DNA of 64,000 bases from NCBI GenBank assembly GCA_963786305.1, contig CAWAYL010000021.1, positions 62,001 through 126,000 of the forward strand, written 5' to 3'. Source of the stretch: CAKZLS01 sp963786305. GTDB lineage: Bacteria; Pseudomonadota; Alphaproteobacteria; Rhodospirillales; Defluviicoccaceae. Position numbers and translations under genes: made by a program. A model generated the notes under the pieces. That model ran no database searches. It was not told the DNA's origin and saw only the letters and a list, made by a program, of their open reading frames with translations. Of this stretch, positions 54,731 to 63,865 are shown in pieces. The first letter of the stretch is position 1, and the number at the start of each line of letters is the position of its first letter.

Positions 54731-55144
54731 CTATTGTTGAATCGACCGGTAAAAGGACCGGATGATTTTCTTCAAGTCCCTCTCCCGGACGCGAGCGGCG
54801 GCGATGTCGAACGGGACCCACTCGCGGCGCCGCTCCCCGCGCTCCGGCCAATCGGGGAGTTGAGCCGTGACCTTCATCGGATACACCCGCACCGTGCAGT
54901 AGACGCCGCGCTTGTGGTTGGACTTGCGGTAGCCGTAGACGCCGATACAGGTGCGCGAAATCCGCCCGGTAACCCCGGCTTCTTCAAACGCTTCGTCGGC
55001 GGCGGCTTCATGGGGTGTGCGACCAGACTTGATTCCCCCTTTCGGCAAAATCCAGCGGCGGGTCCCCTTCGAGGTGACCAGCAGGACAACGGGTCCCGCC
55101 GGGGTGCGGCGGTACCCTAGCGTCGCTGCCTGTGCGAGGATCAT
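54731..55144 (-). CDS. NUDIX hydrolase, DIPP-like subfamily
   Basis: 137 residues from ATG 55144 (MILAQAATLGYRRTPAGPVV), with GAAGG eight bases upstream. The frame is open to 55285, but that part crosses a 16-base duplication and is not NUDIX-like. The box region is RRWILPKGGIKSGRTPHEAA followed by ADEAFEEAGV. The EExG core is present, while the usual Arg before it is Asp. The LPKG lead and AAxxEAxEEAGV form resemble diphosphoinositol/diadenosine polyphosphate hydrolases of alphaproteobacteria. It likely hydrolyses a nucleoside-diphosphate-linked or polyphosphate substrate. Confidence 0.82.
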   Translation of the reverse strand: MILAQAATLGYRRTPAGPVVLLVTSKGTRRWILPKGGIKSGRTPHEAAADEAFEEAGVTGRISRTCIGVYGYRKSNHKRGVYCTVRVYPMKVTAQLPDWPERGERRREWVPFDIAAARVRERDLKKIIRSFYRSIQQ

Positions 55145-55170
55145 CCGGCTCGCCTTCACATCTGGACCTG

Positions 55171-55202
55171 TATACCTGTTGAGGGATATACCTGTTGAGG
55201 GA
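55171..55202. repeat. Perfect 16-bp tandem duplication
   Basis: TATACCTGTTGAGGGA occurs twice in a row (55171-55186, 55187-55202), just upstream of the NUDIX start at 55144. Sixteen is not a multiple of three, so any translation crossing it would be shifted relative to a single-copy ancestor. Confidence 0.9.
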
Positions 55203-55366
55203 ACGTCTTCGATCCGCGGCCCGCGGACGCGGTCAACCATAACCGCAGGCGCGGCGCGAACATAGAGCTTGGTTACGGGTCGCACCGATAGTTCTCGTAT
55301 CCGTTGCTTTTTTGATGCGACTCGGTGTAACCAAGACTATCTTTCACCTCTGATGTTTCGGGGACG

Positions 55367-55678
55367 ATGATGACGAATGACGATATCAGGAAAATGAGTC
55401 AGGAGATTCGCAATCGCGTCAGCGAAATGGCTTATCTCATGTGGGAAACCGCGGGACGTCAGCAGGGCATGGCCATGGAATACTGGCTGGCGGCCGAAAA
55501 GGAAGTCGTGTCCACCGCTCAAATGGCGGCCGAAAAAATGATGCCGGGACAAAAGAAAACACCGGCCAAATCAGCGGAGCCGAAAGCCGCCGAGGCCAAA
55601 TCCTCGCCGAAACCCGCTCCAAAATCCGGGGCGAAACCGGCGGCGAAGACCACCGGGCGCGGCAAGACGTCCTCGTAA
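55367..55678 (+). CDS. DUF2934 protein with Ala/Lys/Pro-rich tail
   Basis: 103 residues. The N-terminal ~45 residues (RKMSQEIRNRVSEMAYLMWE, then GRQQGMAMEYWLAAEKEV) are a DUF2934 module. A basic, disordered tail of Lys/Ala/Pro/Ser follows, KKTPAKSAEPKAAEAKSSPK, resembling histone-H1-like nucleic-acid-binding tails. GGGG precedes the paired ATG codons at 55367 and 55370. Function unknown. Confidence 0.8.
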   Translation: MMTNDDIRKMSQEIRNRVSEMAYLMWETAGRQQGMAMEYWLAAEKEVVSTAQMAAEKMMPGQKKTPAKSAEPKAAEAKSSPKPAPKSGAKPAAKTTGRGKTSS

Positions 55679-55762
55679 ACGCGCGGCGGGCTGCCCGGCC
55701 CGGCCCTTCGGCCGGCACGTTATATGATCTCGCGTTCGTCGGACGTTCGCTTGGCCACGGCA

Positions 55763-55981
55763 TCATCCGCCAGCCACCGTGTTCTTCGGCTCTTCTGTTC
55801 GGTAACCAGCGGCTCGGCGGGCCTCGGCACGGTCGACAATCTCGCGCCGCCTAGCCTCTCCCGCCCCGCGCCATTCCGCGATCTCCTCCCCGCTCCGCAG
55901 GCACCCGAGGCAGAATCCGTGTTCGGGCGCCAATTGGCAGACGCCGGTGCACGGCGATGAGGTCGAGGATTGATCGGACAT
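55763..55981 (-). CDS. DUF1289-family Cys-rich small protein
   Basis: 72 residues from ATG 55981 (MSDQSSTSSPCTGVCQLAPE); longer in-frame starts at 55987 and 56005 exist. The four-Cys pattern PCxGxC...GFCLGCLRSGEEIAEW is the DUF1289 signature and may bind a metal or Fe-S centre. The C-terminus is helical and Arg-rich. These small proteins are widespread in proteobacteria with unknown function. Confidence 0.8.
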   Translation of the reverse strand: MSDQSSTSSPCTGVCQLAPEHGFCLGCLRSGEEIAEWRGAGEARRREIVDRAEARRAAGYRTEEPKNTVAGG

Positions 55982-56087
55982 CCGCATTACCAAAATCGTA
56001 ACCACATTCGTTCACACTACCGGTGGCTTATACCACGAAGCAAGGCCAGCCGCGCCGGTCACTTGTTTAGGACGCAGAAATTCCGCC

Positions 56088-56396
56088 ATGCCCTCTTCGA
56101 TCGATCGGCGCATGCCGTGTCATGGACAGTCTGATGACGATACGCCTGAGGCACGGACGCCGGACCCGCGCGCGGTGGCCTCGCTAACCGTCGATGGCGG
56201 CGACATCCAGGTGCTCGAGCTGCGCGGGACGATCATTCGCCTGCGTGAGCAATTGGACCGCATCCACGCGCGCTATGAGGAAAAGGTGCGGCGGTTGGAA
56301 AGCCTGCACCGGGCCCGGTGCCGGGAGCTCGAAGACACCATCCGCCACATGCACGAACGGCTGAACGCCGGCCCCGGCGCTGTCAAGGATAATTGA
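56088..56396 (+). CDS. Small coiled-coil protein coupled to the cyclase gene
   Basis: 102 residues. A disordered acidic first half is followed by a coiled coil: VLELRGTIIRLREQLDRIHA, RYEEKVRRLESLHRARCREL. The stop is four bases before the cyclase ATG, so translation is probably coupled. The helix may dimerise or act as a partner for the signalling protein. No known family. Confidence 0.6.
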   Translation: MPSSIDRRMPCHGQSDDDTPEARTPDPRAVASLTVDGGDIQVLELRGTIIRLREQLDRIHARYEEKVRRLESLHRARCRELEDTIRHMHERLNAGPGAVKDN

Positions 56397-56400
56397 GCCC

Positions 56401-58702
56401 ATGGGCTATGCCGCTCCTCCCGTCTCCGAATCGAGCCAACTGGCGGGGATTTTCTCGAGCGAGGCCAAGTACCGGCTGCAGCGCGCCGAGACGCTGCTCG
56501 GCATCAGCCGGATTCTGGCCTCGGCCCAGTCCCTGGACGAGGTGCTGGAAGCCCTGGTGGACGTCAGCGCAACGGTGACCGACGCCGAACGGGGATCGCT
56601 GTTCCTTCACGACAGCCACTCCAATGAATTGTACTCGCGGGTCGCGCAAGGCGAAATCACCCGCGAAATCCGGTTCCTGAGCACCGACGGAATCGCCGGC
56701 CACGTGTTCACGTCGGGCGCCGGCACCATCATCGACGATCCCTATGCCGACCCGCGCTTCAATCGCGGCGTCGACGGGCAGACGGGGTTCCGCACCCAGA
56801 ACATTCTCTGCGCGCCGATCCGATCCGCCACCGGCGAGATCATCGGCGTCATCGAGTGCCTGAACAAGCGCAAGGGTCAATTTGCCGACGACGACCTCGA
56901 TTTGCTGGAAGCCGTCGGCACCCAGGCCGCGACGGTGCTGCGCGACAGCCAGCTGGTGGATCGGATGCGCCGGCTGCGCGCGGAGGAACTGGAATTCCTC
57001 GATGTGGTGGCCGACATCAGTTCGGAAATAAACCTGACGCCGCTGCTGCGCAAGGTGATCCGCGAAATCACGCGCCTGCTCGGCGCCGAGCGATCGACCC
57101 TGTTCCTCCACGACGAACGGAACGGCGAGCTGTGGTCGAAGGTCGGCGAAGGGCTCGGCGCCACGGAGCATCCGGCTGAAAAACGACGCCGGCATCGCCG
57201 GACACGTCTTCACCACCGGCGAGATCGTCAATATCGCCCACGCTTACGCCGATCTTCGCTTCAATCCGTCGTTCGACAAGCAGACCGGGTACTTCACCCG
57301 ATCGATCCTGTGCGTCCCCATCATCAACAAGCACGGCAGAACCATCGGCGTCACCCAGGTCCTCAACAAGATGAGCGGGCCCTTCACCTCGGAAGACGAA
57401 TCCCGGCTCAAGGCGTTCTGCGCACAAGTCTCCATCGCGTTGGAAAACGCCAAGCTGTTCGACGACATCCAGAACATCAAGAACTACAACGAGAGCATGC
57501 TGCAATCCATGTCGAACGGGGTCATCACCCTCGACGAGGACTGGCGCGTCGTCACCTGCAACAGCGCCGGACTTCGCATCATCCAGCGCCGCGTGAGCGA
57601 CGTTCTGCACCGGCCGGCCACGGAGGTTTTCTCCGGGCCGAACACATGGATTCTGGAGCGCGTCAACCGGGTTGCCGAATCGCGCGCCGCCGACATCGCC
57701 ATGGACGCCGAGCTCACGTTCAAGGGAAAGACCTTTTCGGTCAACGCCACCGCCCTGCCGCTCGTCAGCGCCGAGAAGCAGAGGATCGGCACGATGATCG
57801 TCATCGAGGACATCACCGCCGAGAAACGGGTCAAGTCCACCATGTCGCGATACATGGACCCCGGCCTCGCCGACGAACTTCTCAACCATGGCGATGACAT
57901 TCTCGGCGGCAAGAGCATGCGCGCGACGATCCTGTTTACCGACATCCGGGGGTTCACCGCGCTGGCGGAGGAACTGGGCCCCCAGGGCACCGTCAACCTG
58001 CTCAACGAATACTTCGCCATCATGGTGGAATGTCTCGAGCGCCAAGGCGGCATCCTCGACAAGTTCATCGGCGACGCAATGATGGCCGCTTTCGGCATCC
58101 CCTTCGCCACCGACGACGACGAGGACCGTGCCATCCGCGCCGCCATTTCCATGATCCGGGCGCTGGACGCCTGGAACGGCAAACGGACGGAACATGGTCT
58201 TTCGCCCATCGACATGGGGGTCGGCATCAACACCGATGTGATCGTGTCGGGCAATATCGGCTCGTCGCGACGCATGGACTACACGATGATCGGCGACGGC
58301 GTGAACCTCGCCGCCCGTCTGGAGAGCGCCTGCAAGCATTACCGCGCCCGAATTCTCATCAGCGAGAATACCTTGAAGCGGCTCAAGGGAGTGTATCGCG
58401 TCCGCGACGTCGACCGCGTCCGGGTCCGCGGCAAGTCGGAGCCGGTGGGGATTTTCGAGGTGCTGGACTATCATACCGAGGCGTCGTTCCCGGAGATTTC
58501 CCGGGCACTCCGCCTCTATCACGACGCCATCGGGTTCTACCGGAGCCGGCGGTTCGATGCCGCGATCGGGGCCTTCGAGGCGGTGCTCGAGATCAATCCT
58601 CATGACGGGCTGTCGCACCTCTACCGCGATCGCTGCCGGACACTGCGGGACGCGCCGCCGGATGCGGACTGGAACGGGGTGTGGGACCTCACCGAAAAAT
58701 AG
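56401..58702 (+). CDS. GAF-GAF-PAS class III adenylate/guanylate cyclase, one frameshift
   Basis: Two GAF domains are each preceded by helices: the first contains ILASAQSLDEVLEALVDVSA and GRYSR-type core GSLFLHDSHSNELYSRVAQG, the second DISSEINLTPLLRKVIREIT and STLFLHDERNGELWSKVGEG. An extra C at ~57169 shifts the frame; it resumes as LKNDAGIAGHVFTTGEIVNI. A PAS-like domain (ESMLQSMSNGVITLDEDWRV) and a C-terminal class III catalytic domain follow. Metal-binding Asp residues are in ATILFTDIRGFTALAEEL and DKFIGDAMMAAFG; DYTMIGDGVNLAARLES is the dimer-interface block. Repaired length ~767. Makes cAMP or cGMP; the substrate is not readable here. The first GAF motif is quoted from the sequence starting at GSLFLH. 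Confidence 0.88.
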
Positions 58703-58849
58703 CAGTCGGCGGGCTGCGATGCTGCGTTGCAGCATTTTCAGTTGTACGGCAATCGCCGACATGTAAGATGGCGCCGGCTCGCCACCCACCCACATTAATA
58801 ATCAGAGCCACTCAGCGCCTTCCTTTCACCACGCACGGCAGGCCCGTTC

Positions 58850-61525
58850 ATGCCCATCCAGCACCTCAAGAAACTGTTCCATCCCGGATCGGTGGCGGTC
58901 GTCGGCGCCAGCAACCACGTCGGCGTTCCCGGAAGCCTTGTCATGCACAACCTGCTGCGGGGCGGTTTCGAAGGCCCCATCATGCCGGTCAGCGGCGACG
59001 AAAAGGCGATCGCCGGCGTCCTCGCCTACCCCGACATCGAGGCGCTTCCGGTTACCCCCGATCTGGCCGTTATCTGCGGGCCCGAGGGCGCCGTCCCGTC
59101 CGCCATCGACGCGCTCGCGAGAAAGGGTACCCGTGCCGTCATCGTCATGAGCGAGGCGACGGTGCCGGCGACGTCGCTCCGCCTCAGCCGATCCCATGAC
59201 GCCGCGCTCGCCGCGGCGCGGGCCCACGGGGTCCGGCTGGTCGGCCCCAACGGTCTCGGCGTCATCGTGCCCAGCAGCGGTCTCAACGCCAGTATCGCGC
59301 ACACGTCGGCGCGGGCCGGCGGGCTCGCGTTCGTGTCGCAATCGTCGGCGATTTCGGCCACGGTGCTCGACTGGGCGCACGATCACGGCATCGGTTTTTC
59401 CCATTTCATTTCGCTGGGCGACACGGCGGATACCGACTTCGGCGATATCCTCGACTATTTGGGCAGCGAGCCGCAGACGCGCGCCATCCTGCTTTATGTG
59501 GAAACCCTGCATGACGGCAGCACCTTCATGTCGGCCGGCCGCGGCGCCAGCCGCAACAAGCCCATTCTGGTGATCAAGGCGGGACGGGCGGAGCAGGCGC
59601 AGCGGCTCACCGCGGCGCGGAGCGGCATCCGCATGGGCAGCGACAGTGTGTTCGACGCCGCCATTCGGCGCGCCGGCATGCTTCGGGTGCACAGTTTCAG
59701 CGAATTGTTCGCGGCGGTGGAAACCCTGGGCCGGACACGGCCGCTCAGGGGCGAGAACCTGGCGATCGTCACCAACAGTTGCGGCGTGGCGGTGATGGCG
59801 ATCGACGCGCTGCTTCTCAACGAAGGCCGCCTCGCCGAACTGCCATCGGAAACAATCGAAAAATTGAGCCCCCTGGTGGCCACCGGCTGGCCACAGGCCA
59901 ATCCGGTCACGCTCAGCGGTAACGCGCCGGCGGACCATTATGCCAACGCGGTCACCACCTTGCTGGAGCCAAGAGAGGTCGACGCGGTGATGGTGTTGCA
60001 CGCACCGACGGCGTTGGCGTCCAACACGCGCGCGGCGGAAGCGGTGGTGAAAGCGGCGCTCCGCGGCCGAGGCAACGTTCTGACATGCTGGATGGGTGGC
60101 GAACAGATCGCCGGTCGCCGCCTGTTCGCCGACGCGGGCATTCCCACCTACGATACCCCGACCCAGGCGGTGAACGCCTTCATGCACATGGTCCGCTACC
60201 GGCGCAACCAGGAAATGCTGATGCAGACGCCGCCGTCCAAGCCGGCGGAATTCAGCCCCGCCACGGATGTCGCGCGCCGCATCATCGAACAAGCGCTTGC
60301 CGCCGGCCGATCGACGATCAACGGCCAGGAGGCCATGGCCGTCCTCGATGCCCACGCCATTTCCACCGTCGATTCGCGGATCGCGGAAACTCCCGACGCG
60401 GCGGCGGCGGCCGCCCGCGACCTGGGATTTCCGGTGGCCTTGAAAATTCTCTCTCACGATATCGCGCACAAGGCCGAGATCGGTGGCGTCGACCTGTTTC
60501 TCGAAACGCCCGATACGGTCAAGGCGGCGGCGGAAACAATGCTGGCGACCATCGCCACGAAGAAGCCGGAGGCCAAGATCCTCGGCTTCACCTTGGAACG
60601 CATGGTTCTTCGTCCCGGCGCCCAGGAGGTCAGTATCGGGGTTCTGCAGGACCCGGTATTCGGACCGGTGGTCACGTTCGGACAAGGCGGCCAGCAGGGG
60701 GAAATTCTCGGCGATCGCGCCGTCGCGCTGCCTCCGCTCAACATGAACCTCGCCCAGGATCTGATTTCTCGCACGCGGATTTCGCGTCTGCTTCAAGGCT
60801 ACGGCGACCGCCCGCGCGCCAATCTCATCGCCCTCGCCCTGACGCTCGTGCAGGTATCGCAGATGATCGTCGACTTGCCGGAACTGGTGGAGTTGGAAAT
60901 CGATCCGCTGTTCGTGGACGACAAGGGCGTGCTGGCCGTCGACGCGCGCATGAGCTTCGCTCCGGTCGCCGAATTCCACCGCCGCCGGATGGCCATTCGC
61001 CCGTACCCGAAGGACCTGGAGGAAGAGTTCACGCTGGTGTCCGGCCGCACGGTATTGCTGCGGCCTATCCGCCCGGAAGACGAGCCCAAACATTACGAGT
61101 TGCTCTCGAAGATCACGTCCGAGGACATCCGCTTCCGGTTCTTCGGTCTGGTGAGCAAACTGCCGCACTCGGAGATGGCGCGCCTCACCCAGATCGACTA
61201 CGACCGCGAAATGGCCTTCGTCGCCACGGCGCCGGCACCGGACGGCAGCGGACCCGAAACGCTTGGCGTCGTTCGGACCATCACCGATCTGCACAACGAC
61301 AAGGCGGAATACGCCATCCTGGTGCGCTCCGACCTCAAGGGTCAGAAGCTCGGCTGGAAGCTGCTCGACAAGATGGTGCACTATTGCCGTTCGCGCGGCA
61401 CCAAGCACATCGTCGGCCAGGTCCTGCGCGACAACAGACGCATGCTCGACCTAGTGTACAGCATGGGCTTCACCGGCCACAAACTGCTCGAAGAAGACGT
61501 GGTCGAGGTGACGCTGGTCCTGTGA
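58850..61525 (+). CDS. ADP-forming acyl-CoA synthetase / GNAT acetyltransferase fusion (Pat/PatZ-like)
   Basis: 891 residues. The CoA-binding domain (HPGSVAVVGASNHVGVPGSL) and succinyl-CoA-synthetase-like domain (LAFVSQSSAISATVLDWAHD) come first. An ATP-grasp domain follows (GFPVALKILSHDIAHKAEIG) and a C-terminal GNAT domain of ~170 residues (TVLLRPIRPEDEPKHYELLS, YAILVRSDLKGQKLGWKLLD). This order is that of PatZ/Pka-type protein lysine acetyltransferases, which control acetyl-CoA synthetase. Related two-domain enzymes form acyl-CoA. Which activity dominates here is not shown. No interruption is seen. Confidence 0.9.
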   Translation: MPIQHLKKLFHPGSVAVVGASNHVGVPGSLVMHNLLRGGFEGPIMPVSGDEKAIAGVLAYPDIEALPVTPDLAVICGPEGAVPSAIDALARKGTRAVIVMSEATVPATSLRLSRSHDAALAAARAHGVRLVGPNGLGVIVPSSGLNASIAHTSARAGGLAFVSQSSAISATVLDWAHDHGIGFSHFISLGDTADTDFGDILDYLGSEPQTRAILLYVETLHDGSTFMSAGRGASRNKPILVIKAGRAEQAQRLTAARSGIRMGSDSVFDAAIRRAGMLRVHSFSELFAAVETLGRTRPLRGENLAIVTNSCGVAVMAIDALLLNEGRLAELPSETIEKLSPLVATGWPQANPVTLSGNAPADHYANAVTTLLEPREVDAVMVLHAPTALASNTRAAEAVVKAALRGRGNVLTCWMGGEQIAGRRLFADAGIPTYDTPTQAVNAFMHMVRYRRNQEMLMQTPPSKPAEFSPATDVARRIIEQALAAGRSTINGQEAMAVLDAHAISTVDSRIAETPDAAAAAARDLGFPVALKILSHDIAHKAEIGGVDLFLETPDTVKAAAETMLATIATKKPEAKILGFTLERMVLRPGAQEVSIGVLQDPVFGPVVTFGQGGQQGEILGDRAVALPPLNMNLAQDLISRTRISRLLQGYGDRPRANLIALALTLVQVSQMIVDLPELVELEIDPLFVDDKGVLAVDARMSFAPVAEFHRRRMAIRPYPKDLEEEFTLVSGRTVLLRPIRPEDEPKHYELLSKITSEDIRFRFFGLVSKLPHSEMARLTQIDYDREMAFVATAPAPDGSGPETLGVVRTITDLHNDKAEYAILVRSDLKGQKLGWKLLDKMVHYCRSRGTKHIVGQVLRDNRRMLDLVYSMGFTGHKLLEEDVVEVTLVL

Positions 61526-61556
61526 CGTTTGGTGAACGTGAGCGTCCTCGACCGCG

Positions 61557-62765
61557 TTATTGAATGGCGCCGCGGGTGTCCATCAGCACCTTTTCCTTGA
61601 GATCGGCGGCTTTCAGGGCGCGAAACTGCTTGTGGTCGACAAGCACCAGGACGATGTCGGCCCGGTCGATGGCGTCTTGCATGGACACCAGGGGAAACTC
61701 CCGACTTTGCGCGATGTTGGGTTCGCAGACGACGATCTCGCCCACCGCCGCGTCGCGCAGCGCGCGGACGATCTGGACCGCCGGGGATTCCCGCAGATCG
61801 TCGATGTCGGCCTTGAAGGCGAGGCCGAGACAGGCGATCACAGGGCTCCGGAACTTGCCGGCCCGCTCCTTGACCTTGGCGACGATCCAGTGCGGTTTCT
61901 TGTCGTTGACCTCGCGCGCGGCGCGGATGAGATGCGTCTCTTGCGGATAGCCGTGGACGATGAACCAGGGATCGACGGCAATGCAATGACCGCCCACGCC
62001 CGGTCCCGGTTGCAGGATACTGACGCGCGGGTGCCGGTTGGCGAGCCGGATGACCTCCCAGGGGCTGACGCAGGCGCGTTCCGCGACCATCGAGATTTCG
62101 TTCGCGAAGGCGATGTTGACGTCGCGGTAGGCGTTCTCGACCAGCTTCGCCATTTCCGCCGTCGCCGCCGTCGTCTTGAACACCTCGCCGCTGACGAACT
62201 CGGCGAGGAACTCGGCGGCCGCGTCGGTTGAGGCCTCGTTGACGCCGCCGACGATACGGTCGTTGTGAACCAGTTCGGTCAGGATTTTTCCGGGAAGAAC
62301 CCGCTCCGGCGAGTGCGCGACGAAAACGTCATGGCCGACCGCGTGTCCCGCCTCGCCGAGGATACGCCCGACCATATTCTCGGTGGTGCCCACCGGGCTG
62401 GTGGATTCCAGCAACACTAGGTTGCCCGGCCTGACGTAAGGCGCGATCGCCCGGGCCGCCGCGTCGACGAACGACAGATCGGGCGCGCGTTGGGCGTCGA
62501 GCGGCGTCGGCACGGCGATGATGAACACATCCGCCTCCGCCGGCTCCAGCGACGCCGTCAGGTTTCCCGATTGCACCGCCGATTTCACCAAAATATCGAG
62601 ATCCGGCTCGACAATGTGAATGCGTCCCTGGTTGATGGTGTTGACCACCGCTTCGCAGGTATCGACGCCGTGGACGGCGTACCCCTTGGTTCCGAGCAGC
62701 GAGGCCGTCGGCAATCCGATATAACCAAGGCCGACGACCGTGATCTTCTTTGCGGGTCTTTCCAT
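61557..62765 (-). CDS. wecC: UDP-N-acetyl-D-mannosamine dehydrogenase
   Basis: 402 residues. The NAD-binding KITVVGLGYIGLPTASLLGT, the central helix region (AEMAKLVENAYRDVNIAFAN) and the catalytic Cys in PGPGVGGHCIAVDPWF mark a UDP-sugar dehydrogenase of the WecC type. The C-terminal Rossmann domain includes VIACLGLAFKADIDDLRESP. It oxidises UDP-ManNAc (or a close sugar) to the uronic acid for surface polysaccharide. AGGA precedes the ATG at 62765. It lies after the XrtA-type ATPase gene on the same strand, 65 bases away, in what looks like an exopolysaccharide cluster. Confidence 0.9.
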   Translation of the reverse strand: MERPAKKITVVGLGYIGLPTASLLGTKGYAVHGVDTCEAVVNTINQGRIHIVEPDLDILVKSAVQSGNLTASLEPAEADVFIIAVPTPLDAQRAPDLSFVDAAARAIAPYVRPGNLVLLESTSPVGTTENMVGRILGEAGHAVGHDVFVAHSPERVLPGKILTELVHNDRIVGGVNEASTDAAAEFLAEFVSGEVFKTTAATAEMAKLVENAYRDVNIAFANEISMVAERACVSPWEVIRLANRHPRVSILQPGPGVGGHCIAVDPWFIVHGYPQETHLIRAAREVNDKKPHWIVAKVKERAGKFRSPVIACLGLAFKADIDDLRESPAVQIVRALRDAAVGEIVVCEPNIAQSREFPLVSMQDAIDRADIVLVLVDHKQFRALKAADLKEKVLMDTRGAIQ

Positions 62766-62830
62766 TGGTCCTGTCGCGATGATGGTGTCGATGGGCGGGG
62801 AACGGGATCAGCCGCGAGAGCAGCCGGCCG

Positions 62831-63769
62831 TCAGTGGCGCCGGGCCTGGTTCGCCTCCGCGGCGTCGCCGGCGCTGGCGCCGCCTTCCACGGACAGACCC
62901 TTGATCACGATTTTCTTTATTTCGTCGCGCGATTTGGTGGCCGCGCCCTCCGGCTGGTATCCGAGCATGGTGCCGGCCCGCGCGGCCGCCACCTCCAGCA
63001 CGGTTTCGATATCGACCCGCGCCTTGTCTTCCGCGAATCCGTAGACCAGCGTCAAATCGCACAGAACGTTGATCAGCCGGGGAATGCCGCCGGAATAGTA
63101 AAAAACCGCGCCACAGGCGTAGTCGTCGAAGATGTCGCGGTCGCCACCGGCCACCATCAATCGATGGCGGATGTATTCGACGGTGTCGCGGCGATCGAGC
63201 GGGGTGAGGTGGTAGTCGACGCCGATCCGCTGAACGAACTGGCGCAGTTCCGGTTTCTTCAGTTTTTCGAGAAGTTCGGGTTGACCGACCATGACCAGCT
63301 GCAGCAGGAAATCCTTTTCGGAATTGACGTTCGAAAGCATGCGCAGCTCTTCCAGCGTCTCGATATCGAGATTCTGCAACTCGTCGATCATCAGAACGGT
63401 GCGCCGGCCGGTCGCATACTGTTCGATGAGAAAGTCGACGAAACATTGGTAAAGCTGGACCTTGCTCTTGCCCTCGTACTCCAACTCGAACGCTAGGCAG
63501 ATCCACTGCAGAAGCTCGCCGAACGAATGATGCGGATTGGTGATCAGGCCGATATGAATCTCATCCTCGACGCCATTGAGCAAGCGCCGCACGAGGGTCG
63601 TCTTGCCGGAACCCACCTCGCCGGTAATGACGACGAACCCGGTTTGCTGGGTGAGACCGTATTCGAGAAGCGTCAAGGCCATCTTGTGGCTGTGGCTCAG
63701 ATAGAGAAAGCTCGGATCGGGAATGAGCGAGAACGGCTTTTCACGAAATCCATAGTAAGCTTCATACAT
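62831..63769 (-). CDS. ExeA-like AAA ATPase of the XrtA/exopolysaccharide type
   Basis: 312 residues. MYEAYYGFREKPFSLIPDPS is the typical start of ExeA/GspA-like and XrtA-associated ATPases. The Walker A is TGEVGSGKTTLVRRLL near residue 50, the Walker B TVLMIDELQNLDIETLEELR near residue 123. Sensor-type segments RQFVQRIGVDYHLTPLDRRD and YYSGGIPRLINVLCDLTLVY follow. The short tail has no periplasmic domain, unlike GspA. With the tyrosine autokinase next door and wecC downstream it fits an exosortase-associated EPS export cluster. No exosortase gene is in view. Confidence 0.85.
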   Translation of the reverse strand: MYEAYYGFREKPFSLIPDPSFLYLSHSHKMALTLLEYGLTQQTGFVVITGEVGSGKTTLVRRLLNGVEDEIHIGLITNPHHSFGELLQWICLAFELEYEGKSKVQLYQCFVDFLIEQYATGRRTVLMIDELQNLDIETLEELRMLSNVNSEKDFLLQLVMVGQPELLEKLKKPELRQFVQRIGVDYHLTPLDRRDTVEYIRHRLMVAGGDRDIFDDYACGAVFYYSGGIPRLINVLCDLTLVYGFAEDKARVDIETVLEVAAARAGTMLGYQPEGAATKSRDEIKKIVIKGLSVEGGASAGDAAEANQARRH

Positions 63770-63865
63770 TGTGCTGTATCCGGCTGGGGATGCCCTCTTC
63801 GCTCCCGATGAAGCCGGTAATCACGCGCCGGCCCGCTTCGAAATCCGCTGACATAATTATATTTT

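Noticed and set aside
55687..55725. GC hairpin after the DUF2934 gene as an intrinsic terminator
   Set aside because: There is no T-run after the stem.
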